Positions 11,254 through 22,619 of a stretch of 64,000 bases of DNA are shown here, piece after piece; position 1 is the stretch's first letter, and every line of letters begins with the position of its first letter. Where the stretch lies: positions 1 to 64,000 of the forward strand of contig MVAQ01000061.1 of NCBI GenBank assembly GCA_014825775.1. The letters run 5' to 3'. The notes under the pieces are model-generated. The model was not told where the DNA came from. It made no database searches and saw only the letters and a program-made list of their open reading frames with translations. The translations under genes were made by a program, and so were the position numbers. The stretch is from Krasilnikovozyma curviuscula (lineage: Eukaryota > Basidiomycota > Tremellomycetes > Cystofilobasidiales > Mrakiaceae).

Positions 11254-13510
11254 TTTGGACGAAGGCTCTAATCACATATGTTGACGTACTGGAGAAGTTC
11301 AATGTGAGTGGGATGGTGGTTGGTAATAGGAAGAAGGCAAGCGAAACGTGGGTCGAAATGAAGTTTGGTCACAGACTGATTTCGAGCCGATCTGAACTTC
11401 CGGAGCTGATAAGATTGGATCTTATCGCCCAACTCTCCTCAAACCTGCCTCATTCTAAGCTCATGAGCCGCACATTTAAGGAGCACTTTCAGGTAAAATA
11501 TTTGAGGTAGAACTGAGTGCATAGCAGGGGAAAGAGTTTATTCTGTGACAGCCACGAGTGAGTTCGGTCGATCTTTCGAAGGGTCTCAAAGCCAACTGTA
11601 CCGCAAGGGTCGAAATTCTATAACTGGAGAACAGATGGGTAACGCAAGCTAGGAACTGAGTTTCGTCGCACAGGCTAAGAAGATTTGAAAAGCCAGTCAG
11701 GAGCACGAGGGGAATGCACACAAACTTAGACGAGGGCGTGGGAACCCCTGGGTCGGCCGACAGCAAAAGCGTGAGATTTGCCAGACAGTAATGAAGTTGC
11801 TGCTGTATGAGTGGTATTGGCGGTAGCTTGGATGGGATTGCAAGAAGTCTTCATCGTCCAAGTGAGGTGACACGAAGAGGTGCTTGCTGATTCGAACGGT
11901 GAATAGGCGATTGGTTTCAGGTGGATGGGATGAGGTGAATACGCTGAAAGAGAAGATAAGATGTGACTGAGGCGTTGGCGCTGTTTAATGAGAATTATCC
12001 ATCGGAGACTAAGGAAGAGCTCGGTAGGGAATCTGACGGCGGGCTGGGCGAGGCTGGAAAGGTTGGCACAGAGGACAACTCAAATCAACAAGGAAGGCAT
12101 GTCAGTAGAAAGAGAAAAGTAATGATAACATTATGATGTGATTCGCAAGCCATGAAGAGGAGAAATCGAAGAGCAAAAAGTAACTTCGCGCTCAAAGAGA
12201 GCCACTAGTCGTAGATTTGGAAGGATTGGAAAGGGCAGGATTCTACCGTGTTTCGAATATCAGAGAACAACCACCACCGTTATTACGGTAAGCTTGAAGG
12301 GGAAGTCCAGAGAATGGATTACTTCAGAGTTTTTGTAACCAAGTGAAAATCTGGGAAGGGGAAGCAGAATCTGGTTAGCAGGTAAAAACGCGAGGCGGTC
12401 TTTGAGGACAGCTCTGCAGACGAAACTTGAGCGATTAAAGCTGGAACTTTATACAGCGCTGCATGACCACCTGAATGACTGTATGGCGTCAATCAGAGCT
12501 TAAGAACAGCTAAGACGAAGAAGAACACCCAAAAGTGTTTTCTGATCATTTCAGTTCATTTTGCTCCGCTTCGAGCCACCGCCAAGACTCCTTGCCCACT
12601 CGAAATGCTTCTTGGTGACTTCATTGAGGTAGAGTATAGGAGAATCTCATCGGAACTAGTATTCAGAACACTCTAATATATGACTGTCAGCCCAGGACGA
12701 TACAAGCGCAACCAATCGTTGTTATCAGTCAGCTCACGACTCGTCGTGGGAGCTGCTTGACTTGCAGGATATTCATATGACTACATATATTCTAGTAATT
12801 ATATCAAATACAAGAAGTCAACCCAGGTACAAATACCCATCTGATGGTTCACCTATAGCACCGCGTTATTGGGATCTCGCGCTCTGTCGTAACGTCCAGC
12901 ATCAGATGGAACTTCCTTTCTTCCTCGTAGAAGATGAACTAGTCTTTAATTTTAATAGAAAGATCTCCACCCAACGTCACTTTGTGTGCGGAAGTGGAGA
13001 GCGAGTCGCATGTTTTGAGAATCAAGAGTGGGGATCTCCCAATCAGCCCTAGGATAGACAGGGATCATGAAATGGGGGTTGTTCAAACTTATGGTGAGAA
13101 ACAAAATGAAGCAAAAAAAAAACACCCCAGCTTGCCAGGTATCTTCCTCTTTGTATTGTATTACTGGGAGAACCACAAATGCGCGAAAGTAAGTCCATCG
13201 AATAACATAGCAATTCTAGAATAGAAGAAACCACTGCACACCTTGAAGTTGAACTGAGGTTCTTGGACCTGATACTCTTGGATGCACCAAGAATGAAAGT
13301 GTTACCGCTTTTACACTGGACGACAGCCGACAGCCATGCCCATGACAGGCAATCTGCTGCTGACTAACGCCACCGGGCCCGATTTCCTCAACCTCCTTGC
13401 GAAAGACGACCACAGAGCTGCCCCCGACTGCATCTTGCTCAAATCCATCCGTACCTTTCAGAGTCAAGTCCGTCAATAGAATCGAGATACACGAAGGGTG
13501 CTGTACCGAG
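11254..13510. other. Long intergenic region between CTR and YTH1 starts
   Basis: This 2.26-kb stretch between two divergent start codons has no protein I recognise. Short open frames on both strands (for example 11476-11766 on the minus strand) look like nothing known and show no exon chain. It must hold the promoters of CTR and YTH1. Two copies of the Cryptococcus Cuf1-type heptamer occur, GAGCAAA at 12171-12177 and TTTGCTC at 12560-12566; a 7-mer like this also occurs by chance, so they are only candidates. An A-run sits at 13114-13123. Confidence 0.4.
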
Positions 13511-14784
13511 ATGGCAGCGGTTTATCAGCAGCAGTACCAGCAGCACCAACACCATCCTCAGCCTCAGGACATAGAGCCGTACCCAGCACTGGAGCTCTCC
13601 AAGGAAGCAGCGAATTACATCAGGCCAGACTTCCACAATGTAACTCTGGGTATTGAACATTTCATCAAGCAGGATCTAGGTCTTAAAATTGACAAAGGTT
13701 CGAAAGGTTTTCTCGTTTTTATGGTCATTGCTTTTAGTGAACTTCGCTGACTTGATTGACACGTCTTCTTCCTCTTCTCAGATGCTGAAATATGTCGCCT
13801 GAATCTCACACCTCTAGGATGTCCCTTAGGGCTTCTTCTATGCCCACTCCGTCACACCGCACCGTCCGCTCTCAACTTCATCCCTCCAATCACTTTACCC
13901 AACCACCCACGAGACCGAGAACGATTAACGACAGTCTGCAAACATTGGCTGAGAGGTCTCTGTAAAAAAGGGGATGCTTGTGAATTCCTGCACGAGTACA
14001 ACTTGAAGAAGATGCCGTCTTGTTGGTGGCTGGACAAGTTTGGATTCTGTGCTCATGCGAACGGTCATGGGGATGAGTGTCTGTACTACCACCGAGCGAA
14101 GAGCCAGCCGAAATCGAAGCCTTGCTTTGATTATGAAAGGGGGTTTTGTCCTCTAGGTGAGTTTCGCTTCCTTGGTCCTGTTCGCTGTCGCAGCATTTAC
14201 CTTTGTCCATAGACGAAATTGTAACTAACTAACTTGACTTTCCCTCTTTTTTTTTTTTTCACTCTCACAGGTCCAATATGTCCTCGAATACATACACCGA
14301 AGATGATTTGTCAAGCATACATCGCGGGATTCTGTCCTTCAGGGCCAGCGTGTCCCAACGGTCATCCCAAACCAAATCACCCACCACCTTCCGCATACAC
14401 ACCACCATCGCCCCTTCTGACACCCAGCAACATTGCTCCTCCTCCTGGTTATGGAAGATATAGTGAATTCGACGGCGATAATATGGGTTGGAAAAAGTTT
14501 GGATTCAATGGTCCTGGTGGACAAGGCGGCAGGATGGGTCAAGGTGACAAGGACCTGAGTTCAATTTTGTGTTGTGAGTTTAACTTCCTTTTTTTTTCTA
14601 TGCCTTTGACCGTTTCTGGCGCAGTTTTCGTTCTTTGCTGCTTTTCTTATTGATGCGCTAACTGACCCCGCTTTCCTTCTCAACTCGCGACGCAACAGTC
14701 AAATGTGGTGAACATGGGCATTACGCAAATACCTGCCCCAACAGAAACGTACCTGGAAACCGTGGTGGTTTGGATCGAAGTTAG
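13511..14784 (+). CDS. YTH1: YTH1/CPSF30 mRNA 3'-end processing factor with five CCCH fingers and a zinc knuckle
   Basis: This is the subunit of the cleavage and polyadenylation complex that reads the polyadenylation signal in the nucleus. The start MAAVYQQQYQQHQHHPQ leads through a Gln/His-rich head to five CCCH fingers. Their first residues are CRLNLTPLGC, CKHWLRGLC, CWWLDKFGFC, CFDYERGFC and CQAYIAGFC, at about 13795-14350. A Pro- and Gly-rich linker follows. The last exon (about 14699-14784) adds a CCHC knuckle, CFKCGEHGHYANTC, and stops after GGLDRS. Human CPSF30 also has fingers plus knuckle, while budding yeast Yth1 lacks the knuckle. The first intron donor may be at 13698 or slightly downstream; both stay in frame. 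Confidence 0.9.
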
Positions 14785-15313
14785 AAGTCTTGTCGTCGTA
14801 GTGGGGCTTTACAAGGGGATCATCTCGGATGACCACTACCTTTCCCTCATCGTCAAGCTGGTTATCAGGCAAGATCCGTTCTTGATCAATTAACATCATG
14901 GAAGTATCAAGAAAATCGAATCTTGGAACGCTTGGGGTTCTTCGAAAGTGGTTGCGTTTTCCGGTCGTGGGAAGAGTCATTTCTCATAATTGTTGTACGA
15001 GCAGACTTTTTATCCGTTATCTCTGTGTCATACCTGCCTTAGCTATAATGAGCAGCTTGCTAGAATTCAAAACAAATCAGTATAACCATTTTCGGAAGCT
15101 ATCCCCAAAAGATACGAACTGGGGCGGCGCAAGTGAGACAGAGTGCTGAATTTTGGTGATTCCAGCAGAGATTCCAGCTCTGCTGGAATCACCCAGAGCC
15201 GACGTCAGCACATGAGGATTTTCCACGAGCTAAAATTTATATACCATCTTCTCCAATACGTTCTTATACAAAATCTTCTCCAGCTACTACTTCTCGACCG
15301 CACTTTCTTAGAG
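14785..15313. other. Intergenic region, YTH1 to zinc-finger gene
   Basis: This 529-bp gap holds the YTH1 3' end and the promoter of the next gene, both on the + strand. No gene was recognised. It contains a perfect inverted repeat (15155-15193), listed separately, and an AT-rich TATA-like patch near 15232-15242 (aaatttatata). Confidence 0.5.
15155..15193. repeat. Perfect 16-bp inverted repeat with 7-nt loop
   Basis: The left arm GGTGATTCCAGCAGAG (15155-15170) is exactly complementary to the right arm CTCTGCTGGAATCACC (15178-15193), with the loop ATTCCAG between them. As DNA this is a cruciform or a dyad-symmetric binding site; as RNA it is a very stable hairpin. It lies about 370 bp after the YTH1 stop and 120 bp before the start codon of the zinc-finger gene, so it could sit in that gene's promoter or 5' leader. 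Confidence 0.9.
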
Positions 15314-16657
15314 ATGGGAAGAGCAGGACGAATGGGCGATAGAGGTCCTTTCAAGTGTGAGTGTCAGCTCATTGATTGAACTCCATATCGCCCGGAGAAC
15401 TCACTCCCAAAATGTTTCCATTCCCTAGGTCCTGTCTGCTCTGCAAACTTCACCAGAGCTCAACATGTTTCTCGACACCAAAGGACTCGTACGTTCATTT
15501 TGTTGTTTTGGACTTCAGTGCCTAGTTCAATCTCCAAATTATCTCATACTTCTAGACACAAATGAACGACCATACCACTGTTTGTATTGTGATCAGAAAT
15601 ACCCAAGATCAGATCTCCTCAGTCGTCACATCAAGAAGCACCATCCTGGCCAAACGGTCACCTGGGTTCCACCTAAGAGATCCAAGAAGAAGAATTACAA
15701 AGCGGTTGGAGGATGGTTGTACAAAGGGACTAGAACTAATGGAAAGGGGGATGAAGATGATGGTGATGAGACAGAAGTGATGACCTGCAATATGGACGAA
15801 ACAGTCAGCGTTCGTCGCATCATCGATCCTCCATTCGACGACGCACTATCCCAACGCAACCTTATCGCCATTCCGGCAACAGCGCCATCAACCTCCACCT
15901 GTCACCCATATTTTCGGCCACTCTTGTCCCCATCAAGCTCAGTTTCTCCGTTCTATCACTTGTCATGCTACGACCAATCCTTATCCGGTCCTGCCCACTC
16001 GTCCTTTAAGTGGAACACTTTTTTATTTGCTGGCTCTGATATACAGTTATCCAGTAACAGTGAACACCTCAGCATGTATGAAGGGGGTCTCGAATTGGAT
16101 TTGAGTGGTGTAAAGCAGGAGATACCTGTGAGTTGACAGTGTTTTCGCCTTGACATTGAATTACCAAATGCTCACTTGTTTTCTTTGATTCCCAAATTCA
16201 GAATTTAAGCCACCCACCTGGTAGCGAGATCGATGGGAACAGTTCGTCTGCTTCCCTAAACCCATTACTCACAGAAGGCAGCACTATACGGCCCTCTCTC
16301 CCAGAGCTTTCGCCTCATGGTCATTCACTGTTGTCGTTGCTACAAAATTCAACCAGAGAGCTTTCGAGTATCCATTCCATTTTTGATCAGTGGACAACAA
16401 TGGGCCAGGCAGGGCTTTCTGATACTTTCACTTCACCTGTCCTGGAGCCACCTTCGTATAGCTTCAATCTCGAAGCAGAAGTAAATGAACATTCCAGTTG
16501 TCACTCAATGTTATATATTCCCCAAACTGCTCAACCACAACAGGAGCCACTGGGTTCTGTCGAAACAGCAACGTCCTTCCCATTCACATCAGCAGCGCCA
16601 TCTGTGCTTCCATTCCAACTCCATCAATATCCATTTGACTTCCTATCAATCAGATAG
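15314..16657 (+). CDS. C2H2 zinc-finger transcription factor with two N-terminal fingers
   Basis: The start MGRAGRMGDRGPFK joins over an intron to CPVCSANFTRAQHVSRHQRT and, after a second intron, to HTNERPYHCLYCDQKYPR. This makes two adjacent C2H2 fingers linked by HTNERPYHC, the classic TGEKP-like linker. The second finger ends HIKKHHP. A basic stretch (PPKRSKKKNYK) could be a nuclear localisation signal. The rest is acidic, Ser/Pro-rich and probably disordered, ending in QYPFDFLSIR. Two tandem N-terminal fingers followed by a long disordered region resemble Adr1-type fungal activators, but no specific orthologue can be named. The last intron is about 16130-16200. Targets are unknown. Confidence 0.83.
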
Positions 16658-17115
16658 TTGTCAATCATCGCCTCAACTATTGCCTCATTTATCCTCCTTT
16701 TACTCCAGAAAGGCGTTCAAACATCAGCATTAAATGAGGCTGAAAGCTTCGCAGAGGGAGCAATATATCGATGGTTTTGTTTCTTTTACCCCAGAGCGGC
16801 GGATGAGAGATTTTGGATCACAGTAATACGATTTGTTGGCAGTTGATGATCCAAAGGAACGGTTTCTATTGAATGTGATGATTGGCCATCCAGAATTTTT
16901 GTTTTTCCCTCATCTTATCCAACAAATCTTAGGACAAATCTGTAGTCCTCATTGAAGCAAAGGAAGTGGCCGGTGGTGCTAGTGAACTCTTAATCTCATA
17001 GGGCTTGTTTACGCTGAATAATGTTGATGCAGCGATACAATGTTCTTGCCATCGAACTCAAACCTTCCCGCTGAAAGTGAGCGTTGGAAAAACAAAAGCC
17101 TATACATTTTGCTTT
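16658..17115. other. Convergent 3' intergenic region
   Basis: The gap lies between the stop of the zinc-finger gene (+) and the stop of the FAR-17a gene (-). It should contain the two 3' untranslated regions. No gene or repeat was recognised. Confidence 0.5.
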
Positions 17116-18202
17116 TCACTTCGTCTTGTTAGGAGTGACAGTATCGCTACTTCTAACCCTGTGGTTCAGCCCATTCAACATCCAGAAGTTTACAACAGCC
17201 AGGCTTGTTGCGCCAATGTAGATGACCACTCGGATAGGAAAGGGATTCAATGTGAGAAATGGGTATGGGACTGAGCGAGAAAATAATCTCCTTAGACAAA
17301 GTATATTGTTTGAACGGCCGAGTGACTTACAGCTCTTATTGAACGTCGCGAGGTATTCAGCCCAGCAGGAATACGATACACCCGCCATCAAAGCAGCCAA
17401 AGGAGCCCCGTAGTTGGACATCCACTCCGAGTAAGGCTTTTCCAGGAGGAAGAAGTCCAGCAGCAGCGTAATCGCGGGGCAAGCGTGCAGTGCCAGGTCG
17501 ACGCTCATGGGGATCCGGACGAACTGAGGTACGGCAGTGGACGAAGTGGCTGTCTGTGGGTCTAAAAAAGAGGTTGATTTATTTGCTTCTGGGAGGATGA
17601 GACCTGGGGCGAAGATCATCAAAGACCACTGTTCCAAGATTCGGGGTACGTCATCAGTCCTCAATTCAACTAACCAGTGACTTATAGTGGATAACACGTA
17701 CGTAAATGATAGAAATACTAAAAGAGAAGAGAAGTTCGTGAAGGCATTAAGTTCGGTCTCTCAGGAGTAAATATGAGTCCGAGACTGAGGGGTAGGCTCA
17801 CACAGTCGACACAGGAAGAGCAATGAGCAGCAACGACCTCTTAACTGTTCTTAAAGCTATCAAATAAAAGCCAGATTTTCCCGTCAGAGCGAGTTTTATT
17901 GGGGCAGAGAAGGCTCGGGAAACACTTACTGGTGCTGGAGAACATGTCACAAAACAACGAGGAGAGGGTGCAGAGCCAAGCAGCCGTCAATCCCAAGATA
18001 GTGAGAAATTGGAAGTGTCCACCAGCTGTACTATAGACTCAGCAGTCTAGATTTTCAATCAAGAAGTAGCATGTTCGCTTTGCTCACCTTGGTCGTGAAT
18101 GAACTCTGTAATTTCCATGTGGTTCAGCTCGTGGAAGCCCCAGGCCATGATACCTGCTGCTAAAGCATGGAACACAACTCGGAAAGGAGTGGTTGTAGTC
18201 AT
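17116..18202 (-). CDS. FAR-17a/AIG1-like membrane protein (possible FAHFA hydrolase)
   Basis: Mammalian AIG1 and ADTRP, the known members of this family, are membrane threonine hydrolases that cleave fatty-acid esters of hydroxy fatty acids. The start at 18200-18202 gives MTTTTPFRVVFHALAAGIMA. The family block GGHFQFLTILGL (about 18020) carries the Thr equivalent to the AIG1 nucleophile. A second block, DLALHACPAITLLLDFFLL (about 17440-17500), carries the His of the catalytic pair. Five to six hydrophobic helices are visible. The C-terminus, GLNHRVRSSDTVTPNKTK, is basic and probably cytosolic. An insertion of about 45 residues (NKSTSFLDPQTATSS region) lengthens the middle loop. Family assignment rests on these blocks; substrate is inferred from the family. 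Confidence 0.8.
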
Positions 18203-18875
18203 TTATTTCCCAATTGAAGACAAGAGTGAGTGAGGGATGGATGTTAGGAAAAAGCAGCTTAGAACAAGGAGTCGATTTCGGGATGGGAATCTCGAGCCGG
18301 CAAAATTCAAAAAGTCAGGAACGTCATCTTTAGTTTTGGGGCGAGCATTTCTCTCCAGCGAGCTTGTAATACTAGAATGTAGAGATTTAGATGTAAACTC
18401 TGCAATTAAGACATTTCAAACTGATTGAGACAGTTTTTCTGGTATTTTCTTATGTTTCGCTGTCTGTTCACGTGGAAAGAGAGTAGAATCAAAGGTATTT
18501 GAGATCGAAAGCAAGAAAATGTTAAAAAAAGAAACTAAAAGAGAAACATAGGTAGGTAAATATGTATATGGTTGTGTGTGGTAATAAACATAAATGAGAA
18601 AGAGGACAGAAATTGTTCAACAGAAGCAGGCAGCAGGCCCAGGCATTATGGAAAGAAGCAGAGTCAGGATCATGAGTCAGAAAAATGAAGTCCATTGTAC
18701 CGAGGAAAGAAGGGAAGAGTTCATATTGAACTATCATCGAATGTAGCGAGGAGAAATCGTGAACAAAGACCGACCTGTTAAAATTACAAGCTCAGCGGCT
18801 CGTTGCAGCAGGACACACACAAGATGCACGCTTCAGAACTTACAAAAAATCTTCAATCAAATTCAGAGATCTTGT
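18203..18875. other. Intergenic region, FAR-17a promoter and 3' end of zinc-finger-like gene
   Basis: This 673-bp gap lies between the FAR-17a start codon and the stop of the next minus-strand gene. It includes A-rich tracts near 18520-18545 and no recognised coding exon. Confidence 0.4.
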
Positions 18876-21800
18876 TCATTGCTTTTCCGGACTACTCAAC
18901 GAGAGCAAGCCGTCATCCTCTCCGATTGCGCTCCACAGCGCGTTACCAGAGAAGGTCCCAGTAGTGGATTTCCTATCCAGCAGCTCCTTCCTGCTGGATT
19001 TTTCACCCTTTTCCTGATGCGACTCATCATCGTCGTCGTCCTCCTCAAACTTCCTCTTCTCAGCTGCGACGATCGTGGTACTGAACCAGCTACTTCGGCG
19101 GTTGGTTACACCAGGCACACCGCTACCCACAGCAGCGAAATCAGGTGTGTGTGACATCAACGAGCTGTGCCAGCTGCTGCTACCGCTAGGTGTCTCAGGT
19201 GCGAGACCCAATGAGCGCGTGAGCGCGAGTGATTGAGGCGATGAGAGCTGATGAAGTGGTGGAGAGCTTCCTAAACCAACGCCGTGCGAGCTGTAGGATC
19301 GGAAGGGGGTACGACAGCTTGATACCATCGTTGTCGCACCATTGCCAGTCCCGTAAGAGGATGGGTTAAGGCTGTTTCCAGCCCCGGCTCCGGTGTAAGG
19401 GCTGGGAAGAAGGGAAATGGACGAGTTGAGTCTGAAAGGCGTTCGTGAGGAGGACGCTGAAGAGGGAACTAAAGTCGCGGAGGGCTTAAATGGTGTGGGA
19501 AGTAATGACAAGCCGGAAGAGACGCGGTGAAAGGACGAGGATCCCAAGATAGATGACGGAGGCGGCAAGATGCCTCCATCGTACCCACGGAAGTGTCTGA
19601 TGAGGGAACCACTAGACGACGACTGACCATCCGTCGTTGCTCCACCCATAATCAAATCAGGGGTCGACGTTGCAATACCTTCATAATCCGCCCCGTCACC
19701 CGCGCTGGAACTCGTAGGCGAAGGCGTGGGCTGGCCGCTAAAACGACTAGGTCGAGATTGGATGGGGGAGGAGTGAACTCGTGGTGGAGATGAGAAAACA
19801 AGGTCGGGCTTGATAGTGTTGCGTCGAATGGAAACGTCCTCCTCATCTTCCAGAGCCGGGTCGACGTGCATTCTGTGGCGAGATGCCTGACCACGACGCA
19901 TTGCAGGCGTTTCGTCGTCCTCGCTCTCAAACTCGTTGCTGATCTCTCTATCATCTTCCAAGATATCTTCAAAAGTGGATTGTGGTTTTTTATTCGGAAG
20001 CTGAGGCGGTGGCATAGACGTGTTGACTTTTGCCTTTCGCGATAGCTTAGAGGATGGTGCGTCACCCATCGAGGAAGACGAAGCGACAGATTGCTTGGAA
20101 GGGTCATCATGGCCAGCACCAGAAGCAGTAAGACCGTTGGTACTCTTCCTCCTAGGCAGAGGTGGTGGAAGTTCGAATGGTTTCTCTTGAATGAAGGTGT
20201 ATTCCTTGTGTGGACCAGTAAGGAAGACCGTATCGAGAGACGAAGTCGGAACTTTTTGTTGAAGTTTTGAGACTGGTTTCATGGTTGTCGATAGGTTGTT
20301 GTATTCTGGGTACTTGATTCCCAGACTTTGGACGTGGGACGACGCGAGGTTGACATCCTTCTTCTTGAGCGGGTGACGGGAAGAAGGGCCTGTGTAGTCG
20401 TGCTCCTCTTCCTCAGGGTGGGGAGGCATTTCCTGGAGCCTGTTGACTACCTCGGGAGTAGTATCGGCCTCAGCGTGCATTTTGGAAGTAGCAGCACCCT
20501 CAGTATAGATTGTCTTTGACGACGACGCGCTGGAGGAGGATCTTCGCGAGGAACCTGGTCGTTTGACGGGGTTGGATGTTGCCTTGGCGACGGTGTTTGA
20601 GACAGGTGGTACCACGAATTGAGGTTCTTCCTTGGGGGCGCGAGATTGGGACGGACCGCCGGCATATTCAGGCAGTTCGTCTTCGTCTTCGTCTTCGTCG
20701 TCTTCGTCCTCCTCTGGAGGCTCAGAGCGAGATGTTTCACTACAGTAATTAAAACTGTTGGGAACATTATCCTCATGGTGAGATGTAGAGAAAGACACGC
20801 TTACCGATGCTTTGAAGCCCACTTTCTCTTACTGTGCAGCATCCGGGCCCTACGCTCTTCCTCGGACTTTGGACGATTGTTATCTGCAATGAGGAGTAAA
20901 GAAATTAGAATTAAACGATCGGTTTAAATGAGGCAGATGCCAAAACTCACCACTATCCCATCTCGTCCTCCTGGGCTGACTACTGAGCGGGATGCCGTGT
21001 TTATCACTGAGATGCCGCCTCCAAATCGACCTGGCGTGTTTACCTCTGTACTCTTTCGTACAGTGAGGGCAAGGGAACACCTCTGTCGACGTAGGCGGGT
21101 TCGGGTCGTACCCCAACTCAGCAATGAGTGCCGCCGGGGTTGCACCTGACATTGTTGGCGCTGCGTTCGAGGTCGAGCGCTTGGCCTTTTTGGGGCGGGT
21201 CGACGACGAGGAGGCCTTTGCTGAGGTTCGTACAGCTACCGGTGCTGTTGACGCCTCAGTAGGTGGCAAAGCATTGAGAGGGACAACGGGAGAGGTGGGT
21301 TCAAGCTTTGTTGTTTTGCCCCCTCTTGAACCTAACGCGGACGATGACGTATTGGAGGGCGTGTCAACGAATGCTGGAGGTCGACCATTACTGTAAGCAG
21401 GATGAAGATGGTGTTGTCCATTGTGAGGTTGTTGGGAGGATGCTACATCGTAGTAGTACAGTGGTGGTTGACTTGGGACAGGTTGTGGCTGCTGGTGGTA
21501 AACGTGATGGCCGCGCGCGGGTAAAGGCACCGAAGTGTACAGATAGTTTGAGGGTGGTTGTTGTTGCTGCTGCTGATGCTGTTGGTTGCTTTGTTGCAGA
21601 GGTTGGCGAGTCGTGTATGACTGAGGAGGAGCTGACTGGAAGGCGAGGTGGGGAGGTGGAGTATTTGCTGGTATCTGGTGCTGGTAATAAACGACAGGCT
21701 GGCGGTCGTGGTAGCCACTCATTTTTTCATCCCTTCCCTCCTGAATACCTTCCACGTCTTCTTCTCTCTGACCATAAACAGATGTACCTGCTACTGGTGC

Positions 21801-21917
21801 TGTGTCGTTATCGCGAATTTGCAAAGGTGGGGAGGGGAGAGAAGCCTTCGTCACGCCAGCTGGCGACTGCTGTTCCATAGAAGCCATAAAATTTGGGGAA
21901 GACTTCTGATTGAGCAA
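18876..21917 (-). CDS. Large Ser/Pro-rich nuclear protein with a C2HC/C2H2-like zinc motif
   Basis: Exons join in frame to give a protein of about 1,000 residues. The first part is Gln/Pro/His-rich and disordered. It is followed by a basic patch (STRPKKAKRST) and a zinc-finger-like motif (FPCPHCTKEYRGKHARSIWR, then RHLSDKHG) at about 20990-21085. After an intron, a highly basic segment follows (SEEERRARMLHSKRKWASK). The second part has an acidic run (EEDEDDEDEDEDELPE, about 20690-20720) and many SSxxTPFR- and SLLPTPF/SPY-type repeats, which look like CDK target sites. The start may be 21917 (MLNQKSS) or 21887 (MASMEQQ). I do not recognise the family. The composition suggests a chromatin or transcription regulator, possibly cell-cycle controlled (inference). 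Confidence 0.7.
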
Positions 21918-22619
21918 GTAGGAAAGCGACAGTCCAATGAGGCTAATTGAACGTGATGATCAAGAGTAGAAGAGAGGGCGAAGAAAAGCGAGGGGAAAGG
22001 GGAGAAAGAGGAGAATTTGTCAGTGACAAACACGCCGATGAAAAAACGTTCTGCCTTGTTGTTTTGTCACTTTTCAAACTGACCTGGTGCTTATTTGACC
22101 AAGTCTCTGGCCCTGACGAGAAGAAATTCAAACTGTCTCGGGATATTGAACCTTAGGAACTGCTCTGAGGTGAAAAATTTAGGGTGACGGTGGGAAAGAA
22201 ACAACGAGAAAGCGCGGTCAGCTTTTGAAAAATCAAAATCGACGCGACTGGCAATGGCGATGGGCTCAAAAGTTACAAAAAAGTCAAGAAACAGGGTACT
22301 ATGGTGGAATCAGTTACAGAATCACTCAGCTGAAATAACTGTACTGATTTCTCCTTGGTCCATAGGTTCTAGCTCGTTCTCAGGCGGAAAACGGCCAAGT
22401 CTCCCGCAGCCTGGCTTTCTCGATGTTTTACCTCCTTTGACGAGGTGGAATTCTCATCCAATAGGTAGTCAGTTAGATTTTCATTAGCAGTCTTACCAAG
22501 TCTGGTCCATATTACGGTTGCTTTGCCTTGACTGGCGCCACCTTCCCATCATGAGCCCAGTGCGGTAAATGCGCCGAATGAGCTGGTCACCTACCAGCAT
22601 ATACTATCCAGCAAGAGCC
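21918..22619. other. Divergent promoter region
   Basis: These 702 bp separate the start codons of the zinc-finger-like gene (-) and the aldo/keto reductase (+). The left part, 21960-22020, is strongly purine-rich on the + strand, so pyrimidine-rich on the strand of the leftward gene. No gene was recognised here. Confidence 0.4.

Noticed and set aside
11476..11766. Minus-strand 96-residue open frame upstream of CTR
   Set aside because: No family resemblance, no flanking exons in the expected splice phase, and it lies in a promoter-like region.
12171..12566. Copper-response heptamers as a proven regulatory site
   Set aside because: The same 7-mers appear at other unrelated places (for example 40584, 59582), so they are kept only as candidates in the findings.
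19593..21396. Several Arg-rich plus-strand frames across the large zinc-finger-like gene
   Set aside because: Mirror images of its Ser/Pro-rich coding sequence; no splice structure or family match.
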